In this document: in pieces, positions 32,518-39,633 of the stretch | How the letters are laid out: each line of letters opens with the position of its first letter | Position numbering within the stretch: the stretch's first letter is position 1 | Virus record (IMG/VR): IMGVR_UViG_3300021959_000079 | Coordinates: 1-46,874 of that record | DNA: 46,874 nucleotides | Direction: 5' to 3' (one strand) | Source: a virus | Notes under the pieces: generated by a model | Databases searched by the model: none | Told to the model about the DNA's origin: nothing | Seen by the model: the letters and a program-made list of their open reading frames with translations, nothing else | Program-made: the position numbers and the translations under genes

Positions 32518-33678
32518 CTATTTCAAATAGTTTTGAAAATAATTTTTCATGACATCAAAAGGAATTACTGTTCCAAACTTCAGTAATCCATCTGACTCCC
32601 TATCCAACTCTAGAGATTGCTGGTAGAACCCCTCAATAGAGAACCTATTAGTGAGGACGAGAGGTGAGTTGAAGTATGCATTCCCAAAGAAGTCATGCAA
32701 TCTTCTCCACTCATACTCGAATGCCACAAACGCATCCCTAATCCATTTGATAGGATCACTAGGATTTGGTGTTCCAAAATGGATGATCATATCCATTCTT
32801 ACTTTCTCACACCTTCCTCTATCATACCATTTTGCAGAAAAACTTGGTAAGATTTTTTCTGAGAAACAAGAATAACCAGTCCACTGATTATACTTTCCAT
32901 CAGTGTATATTTCAGGAAATTGTTCCTTTAGAATTTCCATCAACTGTGTTTCACTTTTGATAGTAATGACAGAAGCATCACCTGTCTGTTCAACATAAAG
33001 TTCAATTAGAAGAGCGTTGATCTTCTGTTCCTTCGTATCGAACTTACCATTTCCTGTAAAAGAAATAACTTCTCTAATATCATCAAAGAATTTTTTTCTC
33101 TGTTTTTCAGTAGGATTTTTAGGAAGTGCAATTTCACCTTGTTCCACTTGGACTCTAGCTATAACTTCCATATCTTCCCAAGAGATAGAATCAAATTCTA
33201 AATCTAAGGCATTGAAATATCCACCAATTTGTGCAAGTTTGGCTATAGAAAAGAATGCATTCTTTCTGAATACATGCACAACTCTATTTTGCATATTAGT
33301 GTGTTTGGTTAGAATATCATGAGTAGTGTTTCCACTAAACAGATATTCAACATTACCATTCTCGTCAACTAGGACAAATATTCCTTTTGCACGAAGGTCA
33401 TACCCTCTACTGAGAAAACTGTCTTTAACGATAGGATATTTTTTTGACGAACCTTTACGGAACATTTGCAACATCTTCTTACGAAGTGTTGGGTTGATGT
33501 TGTTAACTTCAACATCTTCCATAAGGGTTGTTTTGACATACTCTAGTCCCATTTCTGAGAGATAAAAGTATTCAGGATGCGTATCAGGATTGAAAACTGA
33601 TTTTGACAATTCTAAATCCTTATCGGTAAATACTGTAGATTTCGCCAAGTCCACAATATATTTGTTTTGTAATGACAT
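32518..33678 (-). CDS. Unknown early protein with possible ParB-like N-terminal segment
   Basis: 386 aa, alone under its own strong promoter. A weak ParB/sulfiredoxin-type pattern lies at residues 85-125: KDSFLSRGYDLRAKGIFVLV, then DENGNVEYLFSGNTTHDILT. The middle and C-terminal parts (SISWEDMEVIARVQVEQGEI, KWIRDAFVAFEYEWRRLHDF) are helix-rich and show no known domain. The strong promoter and accessory-region location suggest an early host-takeover or regulatory gene. No confident family. Confidence 0.55.
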   Translation of the reverse strand: MSLQNKYIVDLAKSTVFTDKDLELSKSVFNPDTHPEYFYLSEMGLEYVKTTLMEDVEVNNINPTLRKKMLQMFRKGSSKKYPIVKDSFLSRGYDLRAKGIFVLVDENGNVEYLFSGNTTHDILTKHTNMQNRVVHVFRKNAFFSIAKLAQIGGYFNALDLEFDSISWEDMEVIARVQVEQGEIALPKNPTEKQRKKFFDDIREVISFTGNGKFDTKEQKINALLIELYVEQTGDASVITIKSETQLMEILKEQFPEIYTDGKYNQWTGYSCFSEKILPSFSAKWYDRGRCEKVRMDMIIHFGTPNPSDPIKWIRDAFVAFEYEWRRLHDFFGNAYFNSPLVLTNRFSIEGFYQQSLELDRESDGLLKFGTVIPFDVMKNYFQNYLK

Positions 33679-33710
33679 ATAAAATACCTCAATGTATTAC
33701 GGTTCGGTTC

Positions 33711-33732
33711 TCAATACAAAACCCTGTATTGA
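33711..33732. promoter_or_regulatory. Inverted repeat in the leader of the 386-aa gene
   Basis: TCAATACA-AAACCC-TGTATTGA, 8-bp arms around a 6-nt loop, located about 16-37 bp downstream of the -10 at 33748-33753, so inside the transcribed leader. It can be a DNA operator or an RNA hairpin. No U-tract follows, so it is not a typical terminator. Confidence 0.5.
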
Positions 33733-33747
33733 TTCAACCATGATTAC

Positions 33748-33776
33748 ATTATAGGGCAGATGGACTGTTCTGTAAA
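33748..33776 (-). promoter_or_regulatory. Sigma70-like early promoter (copy 4)
   Basis: TTTACA (33776-33771)-17 bp-TATAAT (33753-33748) on the minus strand, about 70 bp upstream of the 386-aa gene ATG. Upstream of the -35 lies a long A/T-rich palindromic stretch (33777-33803), resembling an UP-element. Confidence 0.75.
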
Positions 33777-33803
33777 GGGGTTTTTTATTTTTTTATAAAA
33801 AAA

Positions 33804-34052
33804 TTATAAATTATTTTGAATGTCGTTTAGTTCTTGAATTTTCTTATTGATGATCTCTACTCTATTGGGCCAATAGATGTAGTCCTTGTCTGAGTCCTTT
33901 GCAAGGTTTTCAAGGAGAGGTCGGATGAAGTTATCTAGTTTGTTGATAACTTCTGTTGCTGTTGTGGTCTTTTGTACAATCTTAGTATCTACAGAAGCAA
34001 GTTCCTCTGCATCCATTGCTGTAAAACCGAAGTCGTTGTATTCTATACTCAT
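33804..34052 (-). CDS. Conserved small T4-like marine phage protein
   Basis: 82 aa: MSIEYNDFGFTAMDAEELAS, KIVQKTTTATEVINKLDNFI, then PLLENLAKDSDKDYIYWPNR with VEIINKKIQELNDI. This DYGFTAVDxxEL ... KEYIYWPNR form is a common cyanophage/pelagiphage protein of unknown role. It has a late promoter CATAAATA with only 5 nt to the ATG and no SD. The region downstream is A/T-rich and holds the next early promoter. Confidence 0.7.
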   Translation of the reverse strand: MSIEYNDFGFTAMDAEELASVDTKIVQKTTTATEVINKLDNFIRPLLENLAKDSDKDYIYWPNRVEIINKKIQELNDIQNNL

Positions 34053-34057
34053 ACTAT

Positions 34058-34065
34058 TATTTATG
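34058..34065 (-). promoter_or_regulatory. Late promoter (CATAAATA) overlapping the SDR gene stop
   Basis: CATAAATA on the minus strand, then ATAGT, then ATG of the 82-aa gene. The TAA inside the box is the stop codon of the SDR gene. Confidence 0.6.
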
Positions 34066-34636
34066 CAAATGGGAACCCATCTGTCTTATACTTGTCCATA
34101 GTCAAAAGAAACTCTTTGTCATTCTGAACACTTTTGTAGTTCTCTCTATGTTGAATAGTTACTTCTGTCATTTCGACATCAGGGTATTGTGTCACTATAC
34201 GATACACTTCACCTGCAACATACTGATAACTCAAACTAGGAAGTTCATGGTTCATAAGACCGAGATTGAGTGTAGTCATTCTACACTTCTTATCAGAGTT
34301 GTACACTAGATTACTTGCAAGATGATTGAGTGCAGCCTTTTGTGCTGAATACAAATACCCCTTTGAGATATTAGGCTCATGAGCACGACTGGAGATATTG
34401 ATGATGTGTTTGGTTTCATCACTACCCCAATGTTGGAAACATTCCCACAATAATTCTGTTTGTCTGAACTTGACATGTGCATTGTTGATAAAGATATCAT
34501 AGTCATTCCATGATATCGCTTCGTCCACTCTTGCATTGTGTACTGTAAACACACCACCTTGCCATGGGGTTTTGGTAAAGGTATTTGTTATTGACCTTGC
34601 AAGTTTTGTGCTACCTGTTATTAGTATTCTTTTCAT
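34061..34636 (-). CDS. Short-chain dehydrogenase/reductase (SDR family)
   Basis: 191 aa, short for an SDR. Starts RILITGSTKLARSITNTF: the glycine-rich cofactor loop is reduced (GSTxxA), so NAD(P) binding may be altered. Then AISWNDYDIFINNAHVKF with the NNAH (NNAG-like) motif, HIINISSRAH with the catalytic serine region, and YLYSAQKAALNHLASNLVY with the YxxxK catalytic pair (Y-S-A-Q-K). Conserved residues suggest an enzyme, but the Gly loop makes the cofactor uncertain. It is the last gene of the radical SAM cassette, coupled by ATGA to DUF2061. Late promoter for the next gene overlaps its stop. Confidence 0.8.
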   Translation of the reverse strand: MKRILITGSTKLARSITNTFTKTPWQGGVFTVHNARVDEAISWNDYDIFINNAHVKFRQTELLWECFQHWGSDETKHIINISSRAHEPNISKGYLYSAQKAALNHLASNLVYNSDKKCRMTTLNLGLMNHELPSLSYQYVAGEVYRIVTQYPDVEMTEVTIQHRENYKSVQNDKEFLLTMDKYKTDGFPFA

Positions 34637-34839
34637 TTTACATTACTCCATGCTCTTTCGTGTATATAGAAGATCACCATCTTGAAAATAAATTCTGCTA
34701 CTCCTATACTCAGTGCAACTTCAACATTATCCGTAAAGAGATATGCTATCCCTATTGTGGATATGGTTGCAATCGTTCTCCAACTAAATGTTTTCAGTAG
34801 ACTCTTTGTCTTTGAGTCTTTTTCTAATGTCTGTTGCAC
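34633..34839 (-). CDS. DUF2061 membrane protein
   Basis: 68 aa. KSLLKTFSWRTIATISTIGI, then AYLFTDNVEVALSIGVAEFI and FKMVIFYIHERAWSNVK: the DUF2061 signature (K-T-x-SWR, ... E-x(2)-K ... Y-x-HERxW) with two TM helices. It starts with GTG 56 bp inside the 3' end of the nucleotidyltransferase gene, a long overlap; a start further inside cannot be excluded, but no in-frame ATG exists before the SWR motif. Overlaps the SDR gene by ATGA. Often found near sulfur or sugar-phosphate activation genes in bacteria; role here unknown. Confidence 0.75.
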   Translation of the reverse strand: MQQTLEKDSKTKSLLKTFSWRTIATISTIGIAYLFTDNVEVALSIGVAEFIFKMVIFYIHERAWSNVK

Positions 34840-35161
34840 TTATGTTTTCTATCTCCTTATCTAAGTGTTCTTGTTCTATAGTGTAACCTACATCACGACC
34901 ATAGGTGATATGTGTGATGTTGGGTACTCTAAGAATTGTAAAATCTTCTAAGTGTCTATATCCATTACTTTCTAATGCATATACAATTTGTTTTTCCCTC
35001 TCTCCAAAAGTGTAGGGATTCTTATCGTCTAACTCAGTATTTCTAATCAGTATAACTACTTGGCCAGTTTTGGCAATTGCTCTTCTAAAAAGTTCTGTAT
35101 GCCCTGTATGCCAGGGCTGGAATCTCCCAAGCATTTGCGTAGTCGGTTTAGTCCAATCCAT
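34784..35161 (-). CDS. Nucleotidyltransferase (cytidylyltransferase/NMNAT-like)
   Basis: 125 aa. WTKPTTQMLGRFQPWHTGHT (3-22) holds the HxGH catalytic motif (H18, H21), and the C-terminal ENISATDIRKRLKD holds the ISxTxxR motif. This is the nucleotidyltransferase fold that transfers NMP to a phosphate group. Marine phages often have this domain fused to a P-loop kinase; here the kinase ORF overlaps it by 106 bp in another frame. ATG 35161 has AAGGA 7 nt upstream. One extra A in the A-run (GAAAAATGG, 35158-35166) would restore a single fused protein. Confidence 0.85.
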   Translation of the reverse strand: MDWTKPTTQMLGRFQPWHTGHTELFRRAIAKTGQVVILIRNTELDDKNPYTFGEREKQIVYALESNGYRHLEDFTILRVPNITHITYGRDVGYTIEQEHLDKEIENISATDIRKRLKDKESTENI

Positions 35162-35493
35162 TTTTCTATCCTTACATTATATTTGGTAGGTGGTATGAAC
35201 ACTTTGTTTGTATCTTCAAATCTTCCTTTTTCAATCGTATCCATCCAAATGGTATAATCTGCATTGACTATATCTCTGTATGCAGGAGAAGGACAAACGA
35301 AATCTAGAATACCAAATTCAAAAGATGACATTCTATGTGCCTGTCTTGCTCTACCTAAATTAGAGAAATCCCAATCGTCATGAAACTCCCTAAGGGTATC
35401 TGCATTGTAGTGTGGAATAAGAAAGTGGTAAGATAACTCTTTAGCTAGTGTCGTCTTTCCTGAGCCTGGCAGACCCATTATTAATATCTTCAT
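35056..35493 (-). CDS. P-loop kinase (adenylylsulfate-kinase-like)
   Basis: 145 aa. Walker A GLPGSGKT at 7-14, then TLAKELSYHFLIPHYNADTL, with the HYNADTLR region typical of CysC/Zeta-like small-molecule kinases (the D before the substrate site). The C-terminal ~36 residues (LNRLRKCLGDSSPGIQG onwards) are read from the antisense-like overlap with the nucleotidyltransferase and look unlike protein. This suggests that the ancestral fused protein continued in the other frame. It overlaps the radical SAM gene by 53 bp. Confidence 0.75.
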   Translation of the reverse strand: MKILIMGLPGSGKTTLAKELSYHFLIPHYNADTLREFHDDWDFSNLGRARQAHRMSSFEFGILDFVCPSPAYRDIVNADYTIWMDTIEKGRFEDTNKVFIPPTKYNVRIEKWIGLNRLRKCLGDSSPGIQGIQNFLEEQLPKLAK

Positions 35494-36400
35494 AGTGTTT
35501 CACTACCAAATCAAACGATGGTTTTCCAAACAGTGAACCATCTACACTGCATTTATTACAAGGTGAATGTGAACGATCACCCTTCATAAGTCGTTTACGG
35601 ATCTTTGTCATAGGTTTAGAGAACCATACATCGTATAAGGATTGTTGCAGTAGATTGCCTACTACATGTTCTCTACCCCAATCGTTAGAACAGAATAACA
35701 CATCACCGTTCCAATCAACAAACATTTTATAGAAGGGATAATGACAGGGTTTACCTTGTAGAGACTTGATATTATCTTCTTCAATACCAACCCAATCTAT
35801 CACACCACTTCTGTTATTTAGTATCAATCCATGTTTCTCATAATCACCCCAGTGCATACGATACTTATATTGATCAGGTCTTATCTCTGCCGATAGAATC
35901 ATTTCATCAAAGTGTTTCATTTGTTCAGGGCCATCATATAGATTGATATACAACAAGTCTAAACCCGCATAATGAACTAGGTCTCTGATATACTTGTCTG
36001 TAAGTTTGTCACCGTTTGTGTTGCACTCTATGGTTGCATAGGGTAATGCTGTTTTGAATATCTTGACGATCTCTACGAAATTAGGATTGAGTAGGTTCTC
36101 TCCGAAACCACTAAACGAAATCTTACCGTTATATCCTTCTTCTTCTAATTGTTCTGCAATGGTTTCAGCACCTTTAGGCGTAAGATGTAAATTCCTGTTG
36201 GGGAATACTTGTGGGTCATGTCTAGGGCAAAAGATACAGGTGCGATTGCACAACTCAGTAGTATTAATTTCAACTGTAAGAATCGAGTCAAGAGGTCTCC
36301 CACTGAGACTGTTTTTGTTCCAGTGTTTTCTCTCTTGTTCTCTTCTGTGCTCAAGAAACTCATATTGATCTACCTTTGTTGTTGCTATAATTTCCGACAT
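35441..36400 (-). CDS. Radical SAM protein with SPASM-like C-terminus
   Basis: 319 aa. LTVEINTTELCNRTCIFCPR (41-60) contains C51-x3-C55-x2-C58, the radical SAM [4Fe-4S] triad. ISFSGFGENLLNPNF is the glycine-rich region, and IECNTNGDKLTD a SAM-binding strand. The C-terminus has CHYPF, VLFCSNDW and SPCNKCSVDG, a SPASM-type extra cluster domain. Substrates of such proteins include peptides, sugars and nucleotides; the substrate here is unknown. It leads a cassette of kinase, nucleotidyltransferase, DUF2061 and SDR genes overlapping head to tail. Confidence 0.88.
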   Translation of the reverse strand: MSEIIATTKVDQYEFLEHRREQERKHWNKNSLSGRPLDSILTVEINTTELCNRTCIFCPRHDPQVFPNRNLHLTPKGAETIAEQLEEEGYNGKISFSGFGENLLNPNFVEIVKIFKTALPYATIECNTNGDKLTDKYIRDLVHYAGLDLLYINLYDGPEQMKHFDEMILSAEIRPDQYKYRMHWGDYEKHGLILNNRSGVIDWVGIEEDNIKSLQGKPCHYPFYKMFVDWNGDVLFCSNDWGREHVVGNLLQQSLYDVWFSKPMTKIRKRLMKGDRSHSPCNKCSVDGSLFGKPSFDLVVKHYEDINNGSARLRKDDTS

Positions 36401-36840
36401 AGTACCTTTCTTTCTGTATCAGGTTCATCTTCAGGTACATATTCAAACTCAATCTTATCACCTTCTTTGAAGGGTGAAAAATATTTGGGTACAATAAAGA
36501 ACTGACAATCTTCATCTGCATCTAAAACTATAGATGTAGGATTTCCTTTTCTTTTATATAGGTAAGGTCTAAGAGTGATCTGATTGAGAATAGGAAGTTG
36601 TGTCATACAGAAAATAAGTTCATCATTCTCTTTATGTAGAAACATTCTACCTGAGTAGAGAGAACCTAGTCTAACAGAATAGTCATGAGGAAAATTGAAA
36701 CGAAGAACATCGTCTGCAATTTCTTCTAGTCTATCAACATAATGACGACTTACTTTTTTTGTGTCTAGTGGTTCAACCACTCCATAACTAAAAGTATCCG
36801 CCGTCTCTGATATCGTCAGCATCCTTCTTATCCGTTTCAT
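36385..36840 (-). CDS. Unknown protein overlapping the coiled-coil gene
   Basis: 151 aa. FNFPHDYSVRLGSLYSGRMF (49-68), ILNQITLRPYLYKRKGNPTS, then EFEYVPEDEPDTERKVLC. Mixed alpha/beta with a beta-rich centre; no family recognised. Its first ~17 codons overlap the end of the coiled-coil gene by 53 bp; an ATG at 36822 is an alternative start. The stop overlaps the start of the radical SAM gene by 16 bp, so both may share one mRNA. Confidence 0.55.
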   Translation of the reverse strand: MKRIRRMLTISETADTFSYGVVEPLDTKKVSRHYVDRLEEIADDVLRFNFPHDYSVRLGSLYSGRMFLHKENDELIFCMTQLPILNQITLRPYLYKRKGNPTSIVLDADEDCQFFIVPKYFSPFKEGDKIEFEYVPEDEPDTERKVLCRKL

Positions 36841-38155
36841 CTTTCACATCTGTTTCAGATGCACTTACAAACTCACCACTCTCTTGTAGGCTGGTTATAA
36901 AAGAATCGGTTTCACTTAGAAAGTTATCAATCATTTTATCTTTAGTGAGTGATGTAATTACTGACTCAAAACCTAATGTCTTTGCAATAGTTTCAATTTC
37001 TGTTTTAGTCATACCACGAAGTTCACTTTCAGAAGGTATAGTTATTTCTTCAAACTCTTCTTCTGCTTCTTTTTGTGCCTTTCTTTCTTCTGCTCTTCGT
37101 TTTGCATCTGCAAGGAGTTCTTCTTCACTATCATATTGACGAATAGGTTTGTCTACTTTTGCTTCAACATTTTTAGGTTCTTGAACAACTGCTTTTAGAT
37201 TGGGTGCATTACCAGCAGTGATAGTTGGTTTAGTGTAGTTAGGTTTTGTCTTTACATCTTCTTCAACGAATTTGAAGTCTGACTCTTGTGATGCTTCTAG
37301 TTCTTCAAAGGTATCTTCCATGTAGTGAGTTGGTTGCAATCTCTCTTGTGGAATTGCAGACGGAAGATCTTCTACTCTTTGCACTTCCTCAAAGAAGTCT
37401 TTGACGGTCTTTGCATCTTGAGGAACATCGAGTTCAATAACTTTATCTACACTTGTTGTTGTTGCATCTTTCTGACTTGCACCTAGTGGATCTAAGAGAA
37501 CTTTTTCTCTACGAGATAGTTCTATGTGTGGTGTAGTTGCTTCTACTAAATCAGGATCATCCTTTGGTTGAGGTTTGATTGTATGACTTAGATCAGAATC
37601 ATAGGCATCATCTATATGAGGTCTACCTGCACGAATCATATCCCATGCTTTTGATTTTGGTTTCTCTACTTTTGGTGCATGTGGTTGTTCTACAGCTACA
37701 GGTGCAGATGTTACATTACCTGCAACACCTGAAAGTACTTCGAGTTGGGCTTTGAGAATTCGTACTTCTTCTTCTGCTTTCTTTCTTCGTTGTCTTTCGT
37801 CTGTGATTTCTTGTGTTCTTTCAGCTTCTCGTTTTGCAAGTTCAGCTTGTTTTGCGACAAGTTCTTCTTCTTGCAATTCAGCAAGTTTTGTTTGTACAAA
37901 CTTTACAGTGTTATTGAAATCAAGTATTCCTTTCTCTACTTCATTTCTGACTACTAAGAGAGAGTCTAATTCTTGGAGAGAAAAGATACCCTTCTGTAAT
38001 CCTTTCTCTATTACTTGTCTTACACTTTGTGCTGTGTTGGGTTTTATACCTACAGTAAAATTTTCTACACGCTCAACTAGTCTTTCCGATTCTGTTTTTT
38101 GACGGATTGCTTGTTCTTGAGCAAATTGGGATGGTTTCAATTCATCTGTTGCCAT
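36788..38155 (-). CDS. Late coiled-coil protein, unknown function
   Basis: 455 aa. About residues 25-145 are charged helix with heptads (VKFVQTKLAELQEEELVAKQ, ELAKREAERTQEITDERQRR, RKKAEEEVRILKAQLEVLSG), then a long acidic, disordered middle, and a small helical module near 375-420 (SELRGMTKTEIETIAKTLGF, LTKDKMIDNFL) that looks SAP/Rho-N-like. A TATAAATA late promoter lies 118 bp upstream. Late expression and a coiled coil suggest a virion or assembly protein. No family recognised. Confidence 0.6.
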   Translation of the reverse strand: MATDELKPSQFAQEQAIRQKTESERLVERVENFTVGIKPNTAQSVRQVIEKGLQKGIFSLQELDSLLVVRNEVEKGILDFNNTVKFVQTKLAELQEEELVAKQAELAKREAERTQEITDERQRRKKAEEEVRILKAQLEVLSGVAGNVTSAPVAVEQPHAPKVEKPKSKAWDMIRAGRPHIDDAYDSDLSHTIKPQPKDDPDLVEATTPHIELSRREKVLLDPLGASQKDATTTSVDKVIELDVPQDAKTVKDFFEEVQRVEDLPSAIPQERLQPTHYMEDTFEELEASQESDFKFVEEDVKTKPNYTKPTITAGNAPNLKAVVQEPKNVEAKVDKPIRQYDSEEELLADAKRRAEERKAQKEAEEEFEEITIPSESELRGMTKTEIETIAKTLGFESVITSLTKDKMIDNFLSETDSFITSLQESGEFVSASETDVKDETDKKDADDIRDGGYF

Positions 38156-38272
38156 TATATATTCCTCATAAAAATCCTAGGAGTCCTACTCGACTATAGA
38201 AGTTACATAAGTCGAAGTTATATAATAACTCCCTTTTTTCTATATGTAGTCTCTGAGGACTGTACTAATATT

Positions 38273-38280
38273 TATTTATA
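38273..38280 (-). promoter_or_regulatory. Late promoter of the coiled-coil gene, overlapping an upstream stop
   Basis: TATAAATA on the minus strand; the TAA inside it is the stop codon of the DUF6433-like gene. A ~120-bp leader follows, with short inverted repeats (TCCTAGGA, CGACT...AGTCG). Confidence 0.65.
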
Positions 38281-38794
38281 CTTGAATCTCAGGGAATGCC
38301 TTTGATACAAGTTCTTTAGTTATGTTAGGGAAAGGATTTACTTTATCCTTTACCAAATCCATAAGTTCAGCTTCTTTAGATGGGATACCTTCTAGTAGTT
38401 GTATCCACATCGTTTCTCTTCTGACTTGGGGTACCTGTTCTGTTACAAAGTACTTGAACTGTCTTGTCTCTAATCTCAATGCAGTTTCACTCAGGTCGGA
38501 TGCAGGTGCAGTGTTGGAGTTATATGGTGTTTTACCTTCAGGCAATGTAGAAACAATCTTAGGATCAAATAACCATTGCAGTACTTTTTTTACTGCACCG
38601 TTTCTATCATTGAATACTCTCAGACCATTGACTGCTTTGTCTTTATCTTCACCTGCAACAATGTTTGCCTGACATAGTATTTCAAATACATCTGCATTAT
38701 GAGTAAGATTCTTCCTCTCAGTAATCAGTTCCATTTTAGGTTTATTAGGAGCTCCCTTTGGTCTCCCTCTACCTCTTTTCTTTTCTTCTATCAT
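38276..38794 (-). CDS. DUF6433-like protein with N-terminal AT-hook
   Basis: 172 aa. The first residues KKRGRGRPKGAPNKPK form an AT-hook-like DNA-binding segment. The rest (VFEILCQANIVAGEDKDKAV, GLRVFNDRNGAVKKVLQWLF, DPKIVSTLPEGKTPYNSNTA, TRQFKYFVTEQVPQVRRETM) matches the DUF6433 family of cyanophages: 'VFNDRN, ... LPEGxTPY ... FKYFV'. It may bind DNA or interact with RNase H, encoded just upstream in the operon (ATGA overlap). Function unknown. Confidence 0.65.
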   Translation of the reverse strand: MIEEKKRGRGRPKGAPNKPKMELITERKNLTHNADVFEILCQANIVAGEDKDKAVNGLRVFNDRNGAVKKVLQWLFDPKIVSTLPEGKTPYNSNTAPASDLSETALRLETRQFKYFVTEQVPQVRRETMWIQLLEGIPSKEAELMDLVKDKVNPFPNITKELVSKAFPEIQV

Positions 38795-39633
38795 AATCTA
38801 AAATCCTCGACATTATCTAATAACTCATTGAGTCTGTGTTCCCTAAGGTAATCGAAAACTTTACCTTGGGGTGGTTCACACTTTTCAAATTCATTCACAA
38901 TGTTTTGTTCTATATCACTAGGAATGAAATCTAAATCAATAAGAGTTTGATTTCGTAAATAATTACGATAGTATTTATCATCGTTTTCAATCGTAATTCT
39001 CATGTATTTATCTAAAACATTTTTTCTCAGTGGAGTTTGTCTGATACCTTCATCTAAACAATTGTCTGTAGAGAGTATGTTTGGTATTCCATCAGACTTA
39101 TCACCTTTGAGTATATGTTCTTGTTTGAATGCAATCGGATCACTGCATACAATGAACCGACCTAAGTTAGGTGAGAACTGTTTTACTGTTTCACCATGCA
39201 ACTGTTGAAAGTCCTTATCACCTGATATGATAAGTGTATCCTCACCCACCTCTGCATTTCTTTTAGTGAGGACTGCAATGATATCATCTGCTTCACAGTT
39301 CTCTACATACATGTAGTAGTAAGGAAAGTTATCTCTGATTTCTTCTTTGACTGTTTGCAAAGTCTCAAATATAAGACCCCAATCTAAATCATCTTTATCT
39401 CTAGCTTTCTTTCTGTTTGATTTGTAAAAGGGAAAGTAATCTCTTCTCCATGGATTACTTGCATCAGTACATAAAACAATGGAACCGTATTCACTTGCAT
39501 ATCGTTTCTGATAGTTCCGAACTGAGTTTATTATCATGTGACGAAGTAGGTCTTTACTGATCTCTCCATCGTTTATCTTGAGTTGTGCCATCAGACCTGC
39601 AATGATGGTCTGAGTAAAATCTATAAGTATCAT
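38791..39633 (-). CDS. rnh: RNase H / 5'-3' exonuclease (T4 rnh, FEN1 family)
   Basis: 280 aa (T4 RNase H is 305 aa). LIDFTQTIIAGLMAQ start carries the first metal-binding Asp; CTDASNPWRRDYFPFYKSNR (55-74) carries the second; CEADDIIAVLTKR (113-125) and LIISGDKDFQQLHGETVKQF the third and fourth acidic sites; LKGDKSDGIPNIL is the H3TH-proximal KGDxxDGIPN motif. It removes RNA primers during lagging strand synthesis with gp32. Overlaps neighbours by 4 nt on both sides. Confidence 0.95.
   Translation of the reverse strand: MILIDFTQTIIAGLMAQLKINDGEISKDLLRHMIINSVRNYQKRYASEYGSIVLCTDASNPWRRDYFPFYKSNRKKARDKDDLDWGLIFETLQTVKEEIRDNFPYYYMYVENCEADDIIAVLTKRNAEVGEDTLIISGDKDFQQLHGETVKQFSPNLGRFIVCSDPIAFKQEHILKGDKSDGIPNILSTDNCLDEGIRQTPLRKNVLDKYMRITIENDDKYYRNYLRNQTLIDLDFIPSDIEQNIVNEFEKCEPPQGKVFDYLREHRLNELLDNVEDFRL

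Noticed and set aside
33770-33803. Terminator after the 82-aa gene
   Set aside because: The T7-A-T-A7 palindrome is only A/T with no G/C stem; it fits an UP-element of the next promoter better.
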